This document shows positions 25,508-33,424 of a stretch of DNA of 64,000 nucleotides, in pieces; position 1 is the stretch's first letter; each line of letters starts with the position of its first letter. The DNA lies in NCBI RefSeq assembly GCF_009363075.1, contig NZ_CP045293.1:3162001-3226000 (forward strand), in the 5' to 3' direction. The translations under genes were made by a program, and so were the position numbers. The notes beneath the pieces were generated by a model. That model had not been told where the DNA came from, ran no database searches, and saw only the letters and a program-made list of their open reading frames with translations. Source of the DNA: Paenibacillus guangzhouensis (lineage in GTDB: Bacteria; Bacillota; Bacilli; Paenibacillales; Paenibacillaceae).

Positions 25508-26218
25508 TCACACATCTGCAATGATCGTATTCAGCGCGATTTCCGCCATGCCGTTGAACGATTGCTCACTTGTCTTATGCGAAGACCGTTCATTCGTTAA
25601 GAGCTGACTGCCAACCGTCAGAATGGTTAAGGCGCGTACGCCATATTTGGCCGCTAACGTATACAATGCTGTGCTCTCCATCTCAACCGCTAGGACACCA
25701 AATTCCATAAATTTATGCAGACGATCTAACGTCTCTCGGTAAAACTCATCGGAATTGTAGATGTTCCCGACATGTACTTTTGCTTGGGCAGTCTCTGCAA
25801 GCTGATACGCTTTCATTAACATGCGGAAATCGGCAGTCGGCGCATAATTGCAGCCATGGAATATTTTCTCCGTCATGTTGCTGTCGGAAGATACCGCCTG
25901 TGCGAGGACAATGTCGCGAATTTGAATCTCCTCCTGCATCGCACCGCATGTCCCAATCCGGATTAACTTCTTCACGCCATAGTCCTTAATCAGCTCAGTT
26001 GCGTAGATGCTCATCGAGGCATTGCCCATTCCTGTTCCTTGCACCGAAACCGGTACGCCTTTGTATGTTCCCGTAAATCCGAGCATGCCTCTCACTTCGT
26101 TATAACAATAGACATCGGTTAAGAAATGTTCTGCGACGAATTTAGCACGGAGTGGATCGCCTGGCAATAAGACACGCTCCGCGACCTGACCGACTTCTGC
26201 TTCCATGTGAATACTCAT
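25508..26218 (-). CDS. DeoD-like purine nucleoside phosphorylase paralogue lacking catalytic residues
   Basis: 236 residues, hexameric PNP fold. Phosphate ligands are kept: LLPGDPLRAKF (Arg24 type), EVRGMLGFTG (Arg43) and RIGTCGA (Arg87); the ribose-binding VEMES is present. But the base-site motif SDH (Asp204 in E. coli) reads GSQ, and the position of Arg217 is Ser (ungapped alignment of ILTVGSQLLTNERSSHKTSE). Asp204 and Arg217 are the acid/gate residues of catalysis. It may therefore be inactive, bind a ligand, or act on another substrate. RBS GAGGGGG. Same operon as NupC. Confidence 0.85.
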   Translation of the reverse strand: MSIHMEAEVGQVAERVLLPGDPLRAKFVAEHFLTDVYCYNEVRGMLGFTGTYKGVPVSVQGTGMGNASMSIYATELIKDYGVKKLIRIGTCGAMQEEIQIRDIVLAQAVSSDSNMTEKIFHGCNYAPTADFRMLMKAYQLAETAQAKVHVGNIYNSDEFYRETLDRLHKFMEFGVLAVEMESTALYTLAAKYGVRALTILTVGSQLLTNERSSHKTSEQSFNGMAEIALNTIIADV

Positions 26219-26342
26219 GTTGTTATGTCCCCCTCATCTTCTTGCTGATCGAAATCGCTTACATACACAGCATATAGGGAATACGAGGAACGAACTAGAC
26301 CAAAAGTTGACGTAAACAACGGAAGAAAAAGGACCATTCCAC

Positions 26343-27773
26343 TCACATAAGCAGCTCCTGGCGAATATTATCAAGGTCCCGCCTTGTCGGAATGGTCGCG
26401 ATCATGACCGTTGGAACGCTCTTAATCGATAACGGAAATGTACTGATGATAAAATCAATTTGGCGCTGCCTCACAATGTCATCCGTTAACCCTTCCATGA
26501 TCGTGGTATGAATGGTAAGCTCATCACCGATTTCTTTCTTAATGAGATTAGCGACATAATGGCGAACAGAGAACTCCTCTCCAATAATCAGAAAAGCATT
26601 CTTACTCTTATACCGGAGGCTGGAGCTAACTAGCAAGGTGAGCTTCGTTAGATGAAATTCATTCAGGTGGATATCGCAATAAAGTTCATTCCACTGCACC
26701 ATACAACGCTGCACCTCATCATAGACATGTTGGCAGGCATGCTGCGCATACGTGGTCAGATGATTCTGGGAGACCTGCATCAGCTCTGGAATGGCGTTAT
26801 CGATAATCAGCTTCTCGAAGAACTCACCCATTTCCTGAATGAATCGCTCGTCCATATCCAACGTCTTGAAAGACTGCATGAGTAGCGGGAGCAGCCTGTC
26901 CCGCATCGCAGTCATAAGATTTGCCTGCATCGGATTTGAATCACTAGTCGGTAGCATCGCATCATGGCTGTTGTATTGACTTAAGCTAAATAACGAGATG
27001 AGAAAGAAAACCTCGTCTTTTGGCAGTGTGACGCGATACGTCTCTTCTAGCTTCCTAACGAGCGACAAAAGCGGGGAATAGAACTGACTCTCCGACCAGC
27101 GGTACCGCCCCTCCTCGATGTGCACCGTATGCCCTTGGCGAACGCGCTCGAGTACGATCGCAATTAGGAAAGCTAGATTCCGCTTGGAATTGAGAAAATA
27201 CACGATTCGATTCTCCGTCTCGATCTCGGTAATGTACTGGTTCAATGTATCGAACTCCGTATTCGGAAATGGCCAACCCGTAAAGGCATTCGCTTCGCAG
27301 AATAATTTCCATAGGAAATAACGAATATGTATTTCGTGACCTTTGAGCGCCGGCGCCGCATATGTGATCCTCAGACGGAAAGCCTGCAGCTCATGATTAT
27401 TTAACTGCACGATAAATTTCTTGAACGAAGAAGCGCTCATATACAGCGATTCCGCGATTTCCTCCGCGCGAATATGTCCTCCTTGCATGAACAGCAGGTG
27501 CATGAACCGATAATATGAAGTCTGCTTGAAGAGCAGAGCAATAACTTCTTGAATCGTCGTACTGCGGCGGTCACGGTGCAGAATCATCCCCCTGCCACGT
27601 GACACTTCAATCGCCATCGCAGTCGGCAGTTGCTGGCTCAACTCCTCAACGAGCTTACGGATCGTCTTATCGGATACCCCGAGCTCTTTCTCCATCTCGG
27701 CAAAAGTAAACCAACGCTGCTCCGTATCCAGCAAGGTCAATAATGCGCGAACGAGCATGAAATCTTTATCCAT
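26343..27773 (-). CDS. Mga/BglG-type PRD transcriptional regulator
   Basis: About 476 residues. N-terminal winged helix (FAEMEKELGVSDKTIRKLVEE), a second Mga-type HTH (about 100-160: IRAEEIAESLYMSASSFKKF), two PRD-like helical regions, and a C-terminal EIIB-like fold (AFLIIGEEFSVRHYVANL...DFIISTFPL). The phospho-Cys of EIIB is not visible. Such proteins activate neighbouring catabolic genes in response to PTS phosphorylation. The ATG at 27773 is preferred over GTG 27782 (AGGTG upstream). It lies directly after the AraC gene and before the DeoD-like/NupC pair, which it probably controls. Confidence 0.8.
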   Translation of the reverse strand: MDKDFMLVRALLTLLDTEQRWFTFAEMEKELGVSDKTIRKLVEELSQQLPTAMAIEVSRGRGMILHRDRRSTTIQEVIALLFKQTSYYRFMHLLFMQGGHIRAEEIAESLYMSASSFKKFIVQLNNHELQAFRLRITYAAPALKGHEIHIRYFLWKLFCEANAFTGWPFPNTEFDTLNQYITEIETENRIVYFLNSKRNLAFLIAIVLERVRQGHTVHIEEGRYRWSESQFYSPLLSLVRKLEETYRVTLPKDEVFFLISLFSLSQYNSHDAMLPTSDSNPMQANLMTAMRDRLLPLLMQSFKTLDMDERFIQEMGEFFEKLIIDNAIPELMQVSQNHLTTYAQHACQHVYDEVQRCMVQWNELYCDIHLNEFHLTKLTLLVSSSLRYKSKNAFLIIGEEFSVRHYVANLIKKEIGDELTIHTTIMEGLTDDIVRQRQIDFIISTFPLSIKSVPTVMIATIPTRRDLDNIRQELLM

Positions 27774-27782
27774 AGATAGCAC

Positions 27783-28679
27783 CTAATCCTTCTGTACCAA
27801 TGATGTGACGTTCTGCTTCATCTCACGGAATCTTCCTGGCGGCAGCTTCTTATCCTCCATGAACACCCGTGTAAAATAATGCACCGAAGAAAATCCAGTC
27901 TCCTCGGCAATTTGCTTAATCGGCAGCTCGGTACGCAGCAGGAGTCGCGTCGCTTGACGCACGCGCTCATGCCGGACGAAATCCGTAAAAGTCTCACCAA
28001 TTCCAGCTGAAAATAGACGTGATAGGTGGCGTTCGGAGACATTCAAATAACGCGCGACATCCGTAAGTCCGATCGTACCGGCTAGGTTATCGCGGATATA
28101 TAGCTTGGCTTGCTGCAGCAGCCGATTCGAATTTGTGCGCTGTACGTTCACCTTTTCCACGTTCGTATGTACGCCGAATAAGGTTAGGAACGAGAGGATC
28201 AACGAATAGGCTACTGTACCAATCGCCGCTGCTGGAAGATTCCCTGTCGAGCCATCCTGCAGCATGAGGGATTTCCATAATAACGCGGTAGGATGGTGCT
28301 CATCCTGCTGCACGAATACGGTCGCATGTTCGCTTAGTGCTTCATAGGCTTCTCGCATAGGTCCTTGCGTTAGCGACTCGTCCAGTTCAAACGCCACGTA
28401 GAGCAGGTATAATCCTTCCTGCGTTCGAATTTGATGGGTTACCCCCGGCCTCGAGCAGAAATGCGCGCCGCTTCGAAGTTGATACTCTACCCCATCATCC
28501 ATATACGTCCCTACTCCTGCGAGCACATAACAGACTTCGAAGAAGGAGTGCTTGTGCACCGGATTATCGAAGAGCTGTGGATTTATGCCCCAGTAATGCA
28601 CCTTGAAGCAGGCGTCGCTTGTCTGCAGGACCGTCGCGATCTCATTGAGCATGGATTGCGTTTCTTTATGGAGGTACAT
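27783..28679 (-). CDS. AraC-family transcriptional regulator with cupin sensor
   Basis: 298 residues. The N-terminal cupin (about 20-110) includes NPVHKHSFFEVCYVLAG. The C-terminal double HTH (about 195-290) includes GTIGLTDVARYLNVSERHLS and PIKQIAEETGFSSVHYFTRV. RBS GAGGTGAG, ATG start. Its stop is adjacent to the start of the PRD regulator. It also diverges from the dioxygenase gene at 28819, so it may regulate either side. Confidence 0.92.
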   Translation of the reverse strand: MYLHKETQSMLNEIATVLQTSDACFKVHYWGINPQLFDNPVHKHSFFEVCYVLAGVGTYMDDGVEYQLRSGAHFCSRPGVTHQIRTQEGLYLLYVAFELDESLTQGPMREAYEALSEHATVFVQQDEHHPTALLWKSLMLQDGSTGNLPAAAIGTVAYSLILSFLTLFGVHTNVEKVNVQRTNSNRLLQQAKLYIRDNLAGTIGLTDVARYLNVSERHLSRLFSAGIGETFTDFVRHERVRQATRLLLRTELPIKQIAEETGFSSVHYFTRVFMEDKKLPPGRFREMKQNVTSLVQKD

Positions 28680-28818
28680 TGTATTCTCACCTCACAGATA
28701 TGACCTTATTTTACAAAAAGATGTCCTCTCTGAAAAAAGACAATCGATCAAGAACATCCTTATTATTATAAGTGTAATCTTCAAATAATGCTCGTATCTT
28801 ATCCAAGGAGGCGTGTCG

Positions 28819-29592
28819 ATGATTCAACCAGCTGATGTGCAATTTTATAAAGAGAATGGGTATCTGCTCGTAAAAGGGGTATTTCGTATGGATGAGGTCG
28901 AAGAGATGCGCGAAGCGGTGGAGCGGATCATTCAACGAGCAGCGCAGTCGAAGGCCGATTGGAATGCCGCTTGGCAAGGTGATTTCCTGCCGCCGGAACA
29001 GCTGAAGAAGCTTGTCCTAAAAGGATTCCATGACGTGCATTATCACGATGCGGCGTTCACGCGGGCAATTGTGCATCCGAACATGCGAGCGATCCTCACG
29101 CAGCTCATTGGTCCGAATGTGCAGCTGCATCACTCCAAAATGCTGGTCAAACCGCCAGAGAACGGAGCCGCATTCCCAATGCATCAAGATTACCCGTACT
29201 TCCCGCACGCGAATCACACGATGCTCGCTGCAAGCGTCCATCTGGATAATGCCGATGAAGAGAATGGCTGCCTACGCGTCATTCCTGGATCGCATAAGGA
29301 CGGCGCCTTGCCTCATGTCGGCTCCCATTACTTGAATCATAAGGAATATCCAACGAAAGACGGCACGCCTTGCATCGCGGAAGCTGGGGATGTGCTGTTC
29401 TTCAATTACTTAACCATCCACGGATCTGACACGAATCGCAGCACTCGTACACGGCGAAATGTCTTATTCCAATGTAAAGACGCGAGCGATTTTCCAACGG
29501 AAAATGTCCATTTCGACTGGGGCATGGGACTCATGGTCGCCGGGGAGAATCCGCACTTCACCAAAGCCAAACCGAACTATACGATTATTTAA
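28819..29592 (+). CDS. Phytanoyl-CoA dioxygenase family Fe(II)/2-oxoglutarate oxygenase
   Basis: 257 residues. Metal triad: His-x-Asp in MHQDYPYF and distal His in TIHGSD; the 2-oxoglutarate Arg lies in TRRNVLFQ. The motif ENGCLRVIPGSHKDG is typical of PhyH proteins. The ATG at 28819 follows AAGGAGG at 7 nt; the GTG at 28813 overlaps the RBS. Substrate unknown. It diverges from an AraC gene. A second dioxygenase of the family sits about 2 kb away next to an isomerase and another AraC gene. Confidence 0.9.
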   Translation: MIQPADVQFYKENGYLLVKGVFRMDEVEEMREAVERIIQRAAQSKADWNAAWQGDFLPPEQLKKLVLKGFHDVHYHDAAFTRAIVHPNMRAILTQLIGPNVQLHHSKMLVKPPENGAAFPMHQDYPYFPHANHTMLAASVHLDNADEENGCLRVIPGSHKDGALPHVGSHYLNHKEYPTKDGTPCIAEAGDVLFFNYLTIHGSDTNRSTRTRRNVLFQCKDASDFPTENVHFDWGMGLMVAGENPHFTKAKPNYTII

Positions 29593-29607
29593 TTTCGTCG
29601 CATTGAA

Positions 29608-29665
29608 AAGGGGCTGTTCTACGCTTGAGGTTTCTAACCTTATGCGGAACAGCCCCTCTTTTTCT
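29608..29665 (+). terminator. Terminator of the dioxygenase gene
   Basis: An 11-12-bp stem AGGGGCTGTTC / GAACAGCCCCT with an internal loop, followed by T5. It separates the gene from the 51-bp repeat array. Confidence 0.85.
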
Positions 29666-29675
29666 TGTGATGCGG

Positions 29676-30675
29676 GATTAACTGCTTTTTGGCAGTTATT
29701 TCGGTGTTCGATAGCTGGATGCGCGCGATTAACTGCTTTTTGGCAGTTATTTCGCTGTCCACTGGCTAGATGCGCGCAATTAACTGCTTTTTTTGCAGTT
29801 ATTTCTATGCCCGCTGGCTGAATGCGCACGATTAACTGCTTTTTGGCAGTTATTTCGATGCTCGCTAGCTAAATGCGCGCAATTAACTGCTTTTTGGCAG
29901 TTATTTCGATGCCCGCTGGCTGAATGCGCACGATTAACTGCTTTTTGGCAGTTATTTCGATGCCCACTAGCTAGATGCGCGCAATTAACTGCTTTTTGGC
30001 AGTTATTTCGGCGCGCGATGGCTGGATGCGCACATTTAACTGCTTTTTAGCAGTTATTTCACTGCTCGATAGCTGAATGCGCGCAATTAACTGCTTTTTT
30101 GCAGTTATTTCGGTGCTCGATGGCTGGATGCGCGCGATTACTGCTTTTTTGCAGTTATTTCACTGCTCGATGGCTGGATGCGCGCGATTAACTGCTTTTT
30201 GGCAGTTATTTCGATGCTCGCTAGCTAAATACGCGCAATTAACTGCTTTTTTGTAGTTATTTTGCTGCCCACTAGCTTGATGCGCGCCATTAACTGCCTT
30301 TTTGCAGTTATTTCACTGCTCACTAGCTTGATGCGCGCCATTAACTGCCTTTTGGCAGTTATTTCACTGCTCGCTAGCTAAATGCGCACATTTAACTGCT
30401 TTTTAGCAGTTATTTCGCTACTCGCTAGCTAGATGCGCGCCATTAACTGCTTTTTAGCAGTTATTTCGCTACTCGCTAGCTAGATGCGCGCAATTAACTG
30501 CTTTTTTGCAGTTATTTTGCTGCTCGCTAGCTATATGCACGCAATTAACTGCTTTTTTGCAGTTATTTTGCTGCCAACTAGCTGGATGCGCGCGATTAAC
30601 TGATTTTTGGCAGTTATTTCGCGCGCCTCTAGCTAAATGAGCGCATTTAACTGCTTTTTAGCAGTTATTTCGCTT
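29676..30675 (+). repeat. Array 1: 20 tandem 51-bp units, each with an AACTGC-N6-GCAGTT hairpin
   Basis: TTAACT starts at 29678, 29729, 29780, 29832, 29883, 29934, 29985, 30036, 30087, 30138, 30188, 30239, 30290, 30341, 30392, 30443, 30494, 30545, 30596 and 30647. The spacing is 51 bp except one 52 and one 50, each explained by a single-base indel in a unit. The hairpin loop is T-rich and varies at the base before GCAG (G, A or T). The remaining bases of the unit are semi-conserved, with GCTAGC and TGCGCGCA-like palindromes. No ORF with an RBS, no cas genes and no transposase. Confidence 0.95.
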
Positions 30676-30694
30676 CTTATTCACGCCCCACCGG

Positions 30695-31501
30695 CTAGAT
30701 ACTCGTCAGATGCCGATACCGTTCACGCAATCTGCCAGCGGTCCAATGATTGACCTCGAACAGATCCGCCACAGGCTGAGCTGTATAAGGGATTCTTGGC
30801 ATGTAACCGGGCGGCCCGAATTCCGGCGTCATCGTCGTGACTTGATGCCCCTCGGACTTCCTCCGCTGTAGCACCGTCTCCCACCAGCCTTCGAATCGCT
30901 CCAATGCATAAGCGTATTCTGGCGCGGCAGGGTGAGGGACTTGCGGCCCCTGCTCGAATCCGATCCTCGCATGCAGATGTATCGTCCGATCCAAAATAAT
31001 CGCCATCGCCTCTTCTTGGTCATGAAGCAGCGATTCGCAGACGCATGTGAAGTGGCTGTAATCCGCGGTTAATCGAAGCTCCGGGAATTGACGCAGCAAT
31101 CTTGCCGTCGACCAAGGCGAGAACATCGCCCGACCACGATGCGTCTCGTGTCCAATGGGCACCCCGAACTGTTTCTCAACATCGACGGCATAAGCAAAGA
31201 ACCGATCCTGTTCATCCTCCTGCCAGTAATCTTTGCCGCTGTGCGAGTTAATCAATTGCGGACGAAACTTCACCGCACGCTCCACTTGAGCCAAGAAGGA
31301 TTCTTCATGATGACCATGCGTATAAATCTGCGAAATGTAACTAAGTCCCAGCTCCTCACGAAGCTCATTGAACTCATTCTCATCTTCCGGTGCAGGAAGC
31401 GGCCCTTCCACTCCGTCATAGCCATGCCGCGCCGCCCGTTCCATCTTCTCCCGTAGCGTTCCTTCCATGCCCCAGAAGGCATGATAAATTTTTAGTTCCA
31501 A
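30695..31501 (-). CDS. Sugar phosphate isomerase/epimerase-like TIM-barrel protein
   Basis: 268 residues, AP_endonuc_2/xylose-isomerase-like fold. Likely metal ligands: Glu/His in IGHETHRGR, Asp/His in LTADYSHFTCV, His in IHLHARIG, Glu in TPEFGPPGYM. The TTG start at 31501 has GGAGAG 6 nt upstream. Its gene lies 21 nt after the dioxygenase gene at 31523, so the two are probably cotranscribed and act in one pathway. The substrate is unknown. Array 1 begins about 20 nt after its stop. Confidence 0.85.
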   Translation of the reverse strand: MELKIYHAFWGMEGTLREKMERAARHGYDGVEGPLPAPEDENEFNELREELGLSYISQIYTHGHHEESFLAQVERAVKFRPQLINSHSGKDYWQEDEQDRFFAYAVDVEKQFGVPIGHETHRGRAMFSPWSTARLLRQFPELRLTADYSHFTCVCESLLHDQEEAMAIILDRTIHLHARIGFEQGPQVPHPAAPEYAYALERFEGWWETVLQRRKSEGHQVTTMTPEFGPPGYMPRIPYTAQPVADLFEVNHWTAGRLRERYRHLTSI

Positions 31502-31522
31502 CGCAAGCTCTCCTTCATTCGT

Positions 31523-32347
31523 TTATTTGTGGTGACCACGCGGCTTCTTCCCGCTCCAACGTTCATCTACTTGTTCAGAAGCGGATTGATATCGCGCATC
31601 CACGCTAATCCGGTATTGATTCGTCGTATTCGCTAACGAGCAATGCATCAAGAACATGCCGAAGATCAGCACATCGCCCGCTTCGAACGTCGTCGTCGCC
31701 CACTGACCGCCGAATTTCTCGGTAATGACGAGCGGATCGTCCGTATAGTGACCAATGCCATCTCGATCCGAATCCTTCGTTCCATAAGAAGCCTTCAGGC
31801 TATCGAATCGATGCGACCCTAAGCACATAGCGAGTCCGCCCATTTCATACGAGATATCACCGATCGGTGACCATACTGTATACACATTATGCGTGCCGCG
31901 TCCCATATAGACGATGTCGTAGTGGGCTCCCGTGAAGTCACCTTTGCCGACTGCGCGCAGCCATTTGTAGTGATATGTCAGCGACTGCTCATCGAGCAAT
32001 TCGTCGAAGAAACGCATCACATGTTCACCATTCAAGACATCCAGCAATTCCGGCAAATCCTCATTCGTGCCGCCCATGAAGATGCTCTTGCTGCCATCCG
32101 CGATGACCCCTTCTTCCAGCAGCGTATCCCGCTCCAACTTGCCCATCCGGTCCATTTTCTCCAGAATCGCTCTTCGTGCAGTCAATACCTTCTCTCGGTC
32201 ATGAAAGCCGCGAATGAGTAGATACCCATCTTCCTCCATCCGCTCCCGCAGCGCTTGTACATCATGCAAAATATCGTTCGAGCTTCGCAACTCGGTTAAA
32301 TGCGGCCCATTCAGTTCCAACTCGCGATTACCCACCTTCACCATCAT
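31523..32347 (-). CDS. Phytanoyl-CoA dioxygenase family oxygenase
   Basis: 274 residues. His-x-Asp in GAHYDIVYMG, distal His in LMHCSL, 2OG Arg in YRISVDARYQ. The segment GGLAMCLGSHRFDSLKASYG occupies the place of the usual PGSH motif. ATG at 32347 or 32344 with GGTGG upstream. First gene of the pair with the isomerase at 30695, with an AraC regulator about 100 nt upstream on the same strand. Probably oxidises a small, possibly plant-derived or opine-like compound; inference. Confidence 0.85.
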   Translation of the reverse strand: MMVKVGNRELELNGPHLTELRSSNDILHDVQALRERMEEDGYLLIRGFHDREKVLTARRAILEKMDRMGKLERDTLLEEGVIADGSKSIFMGGTNEDLPELLDVLNGEHVMRFFDELLDEQSLTYHYKWLRAVGKGDFTGAHYDIVYMGRGTHNVYTVWSPIGDISYEMGGLAMCLGSHRFDSLKASYGTKDSDRDGIGHYTDDPLVITEKFGGQWATTTFEAGDVLIFGMFLMHCSLANTTNQYRISVDARYQSASEQVDERWSGKKPRGHHK

Positions 32348-32450
32348 CGTCCATTACCACCCGTCATTTATTTAAAATTTGATCGATTGATCACCTTCAA
32401 TATAAACGGGATTGGTCTTCCTGTATTTAAGGAAATGGGTTTGAAATTTA

Positions 32451-33257
32451 CTAAAATCGCTCCGGTACGTCGCTTGACCCGCTCTCCCCTTGCTGCGCTC
32501 TTCTCCACTTCGAGGGGGAGGCTCCTTCCATCTGTTGAAACCATGCGCTAAATAAGTGAATCGCCGAGAATCCAAGCTGTTCCGCGATACGTTGAATCGG
32601 CTCGTCCGACGTGCGCAGCAGCCATTTCGCTTCAGCCAACCGATGCATCTGCTGGTACTGCTTGGGAGACACTTGATAAAATTTGGTGAACTCCTTGCGA
32701 AAAGCCGACACGGATAATCCAGACATTCGCGCGAGCTCCGACACGCGGAGCTCTTGATTGAAATGACGCCGAATATACTCCGCGCTGCTAGCGATCGACA
32801 TCCGCTGCGGCATTTGCTTTGCGTGCTGCAGCAAGGTCAAGAGGAATAGATCAACCCAAGCGGTGATGACTGCATCCCGCTCTTCCAGAGGCCCCGAGAT
32901 GATCTTAAGCCAATTACGGAACAGTGCATCGTATATCTCCCGGTTCATCGGGGACAAATGAATCACGCTTGGGCGTTCTGGCTCCGCTAGTTGATAGAAT
33001 CTGCGTACGAGCTCTTGCGGGATCGAAGATACTTGCAGCACGCCGAATCGGACGGAATCCTCTGTCCAGAATCGATGCGGTAAATTCGGCGGGATCAGGA
33101 CAACAGCTCCCCGCTCCATCACGTATTCACGTTGCTCGCATTCCATCACCGCCGAGCCTTCCAGCACAATGGACACTTCGTAATCACAATGATGATGGGT
33201 TTCCATCTTCCATCGATTGGCATGCGATGCGATCGCTGTACTCACATGTATGGTCAT
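32451..33257 (-). CDS. AraC-family transcriptional regulator with cupin sensor
   Basis: 268 residues. Cupin part (about 10-90) with METHHHCDYEVSIVLEGSAV and VLIPPNLPHRFW. C-terminal HTH (about 165-255) with LRVSELARMSGLSVSAFRKE and PIQRIAEQLGFSAIHLFSAW. RBS AGGAGG. It precedes the dioxygenase/isomerase pair on the same strand and likely controls it. Confidence 0.92.
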   Translation of the reverse strand: MTIHVSTAIASHANRWKMETHHHCDYEVSIVLEGSAVMECEQREYVMERGAVVLIPPNLPHRFWTEDSVRFGVLQVSSIPQELVRRFYQLAEPERPSVIHLSPMNREIYDALFRNWLKIISGPLEERDAVITAWVDLFLLTLLQHAKQMPQRMSIASSAEYIRRHFNQELRVSELARMSGLSVSAFRKEFTKFYQVSPKQYQQMHRLAEAKWLLRTSDEPIQRIAEQLGFSAIHLFSAWFQQMEGASPSKWRRAQQGESGSSDVPERF

Positions 33258-33369
33258 GGTTGATGCGAACCTCCTGCTGGCAAAATTCTTTGTGCATCCT
33301 CTTATAATACAAAGTTTACCATGTAAGCGGCATTCGTAAAGTGGGTTTCTTGTCTTGTACCCTACCCGA

Positions 33370-33422
33370 ATAAAAAAAGCTTACCAACCTCGAACATTCC
33401 TATTAGAGGTAGGTAAGCTTTG
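33370..33422 (-). terminator. Terminator of the ABC-F gene
   Basis: AAAGCTTACC / GGTAAGCTTT stem, with an inner CTACCTC/GAGGT region, followed on the minus strand by a T7 run. Confidence 0.85.
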
Positions 33423-33424
33423 CA

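Noticed and set aside
29793-30050. Repeat protein with 17-residue units (LTAFWQLFRC type) in array 1, and a similar one in array 2
   Set aside because: 51 bp is a multiple of three, so any frame repeats as a 17-residue peptide. There is no RBS, and the single-base indels in units break the frame.
29676-30675. CRISPR array
   Set aside because: The bases between hairpins are related copies, not unique spacers; the unit is 51 bp with a short conserved core, and no cas genes are nearby. The same holds for array 2.
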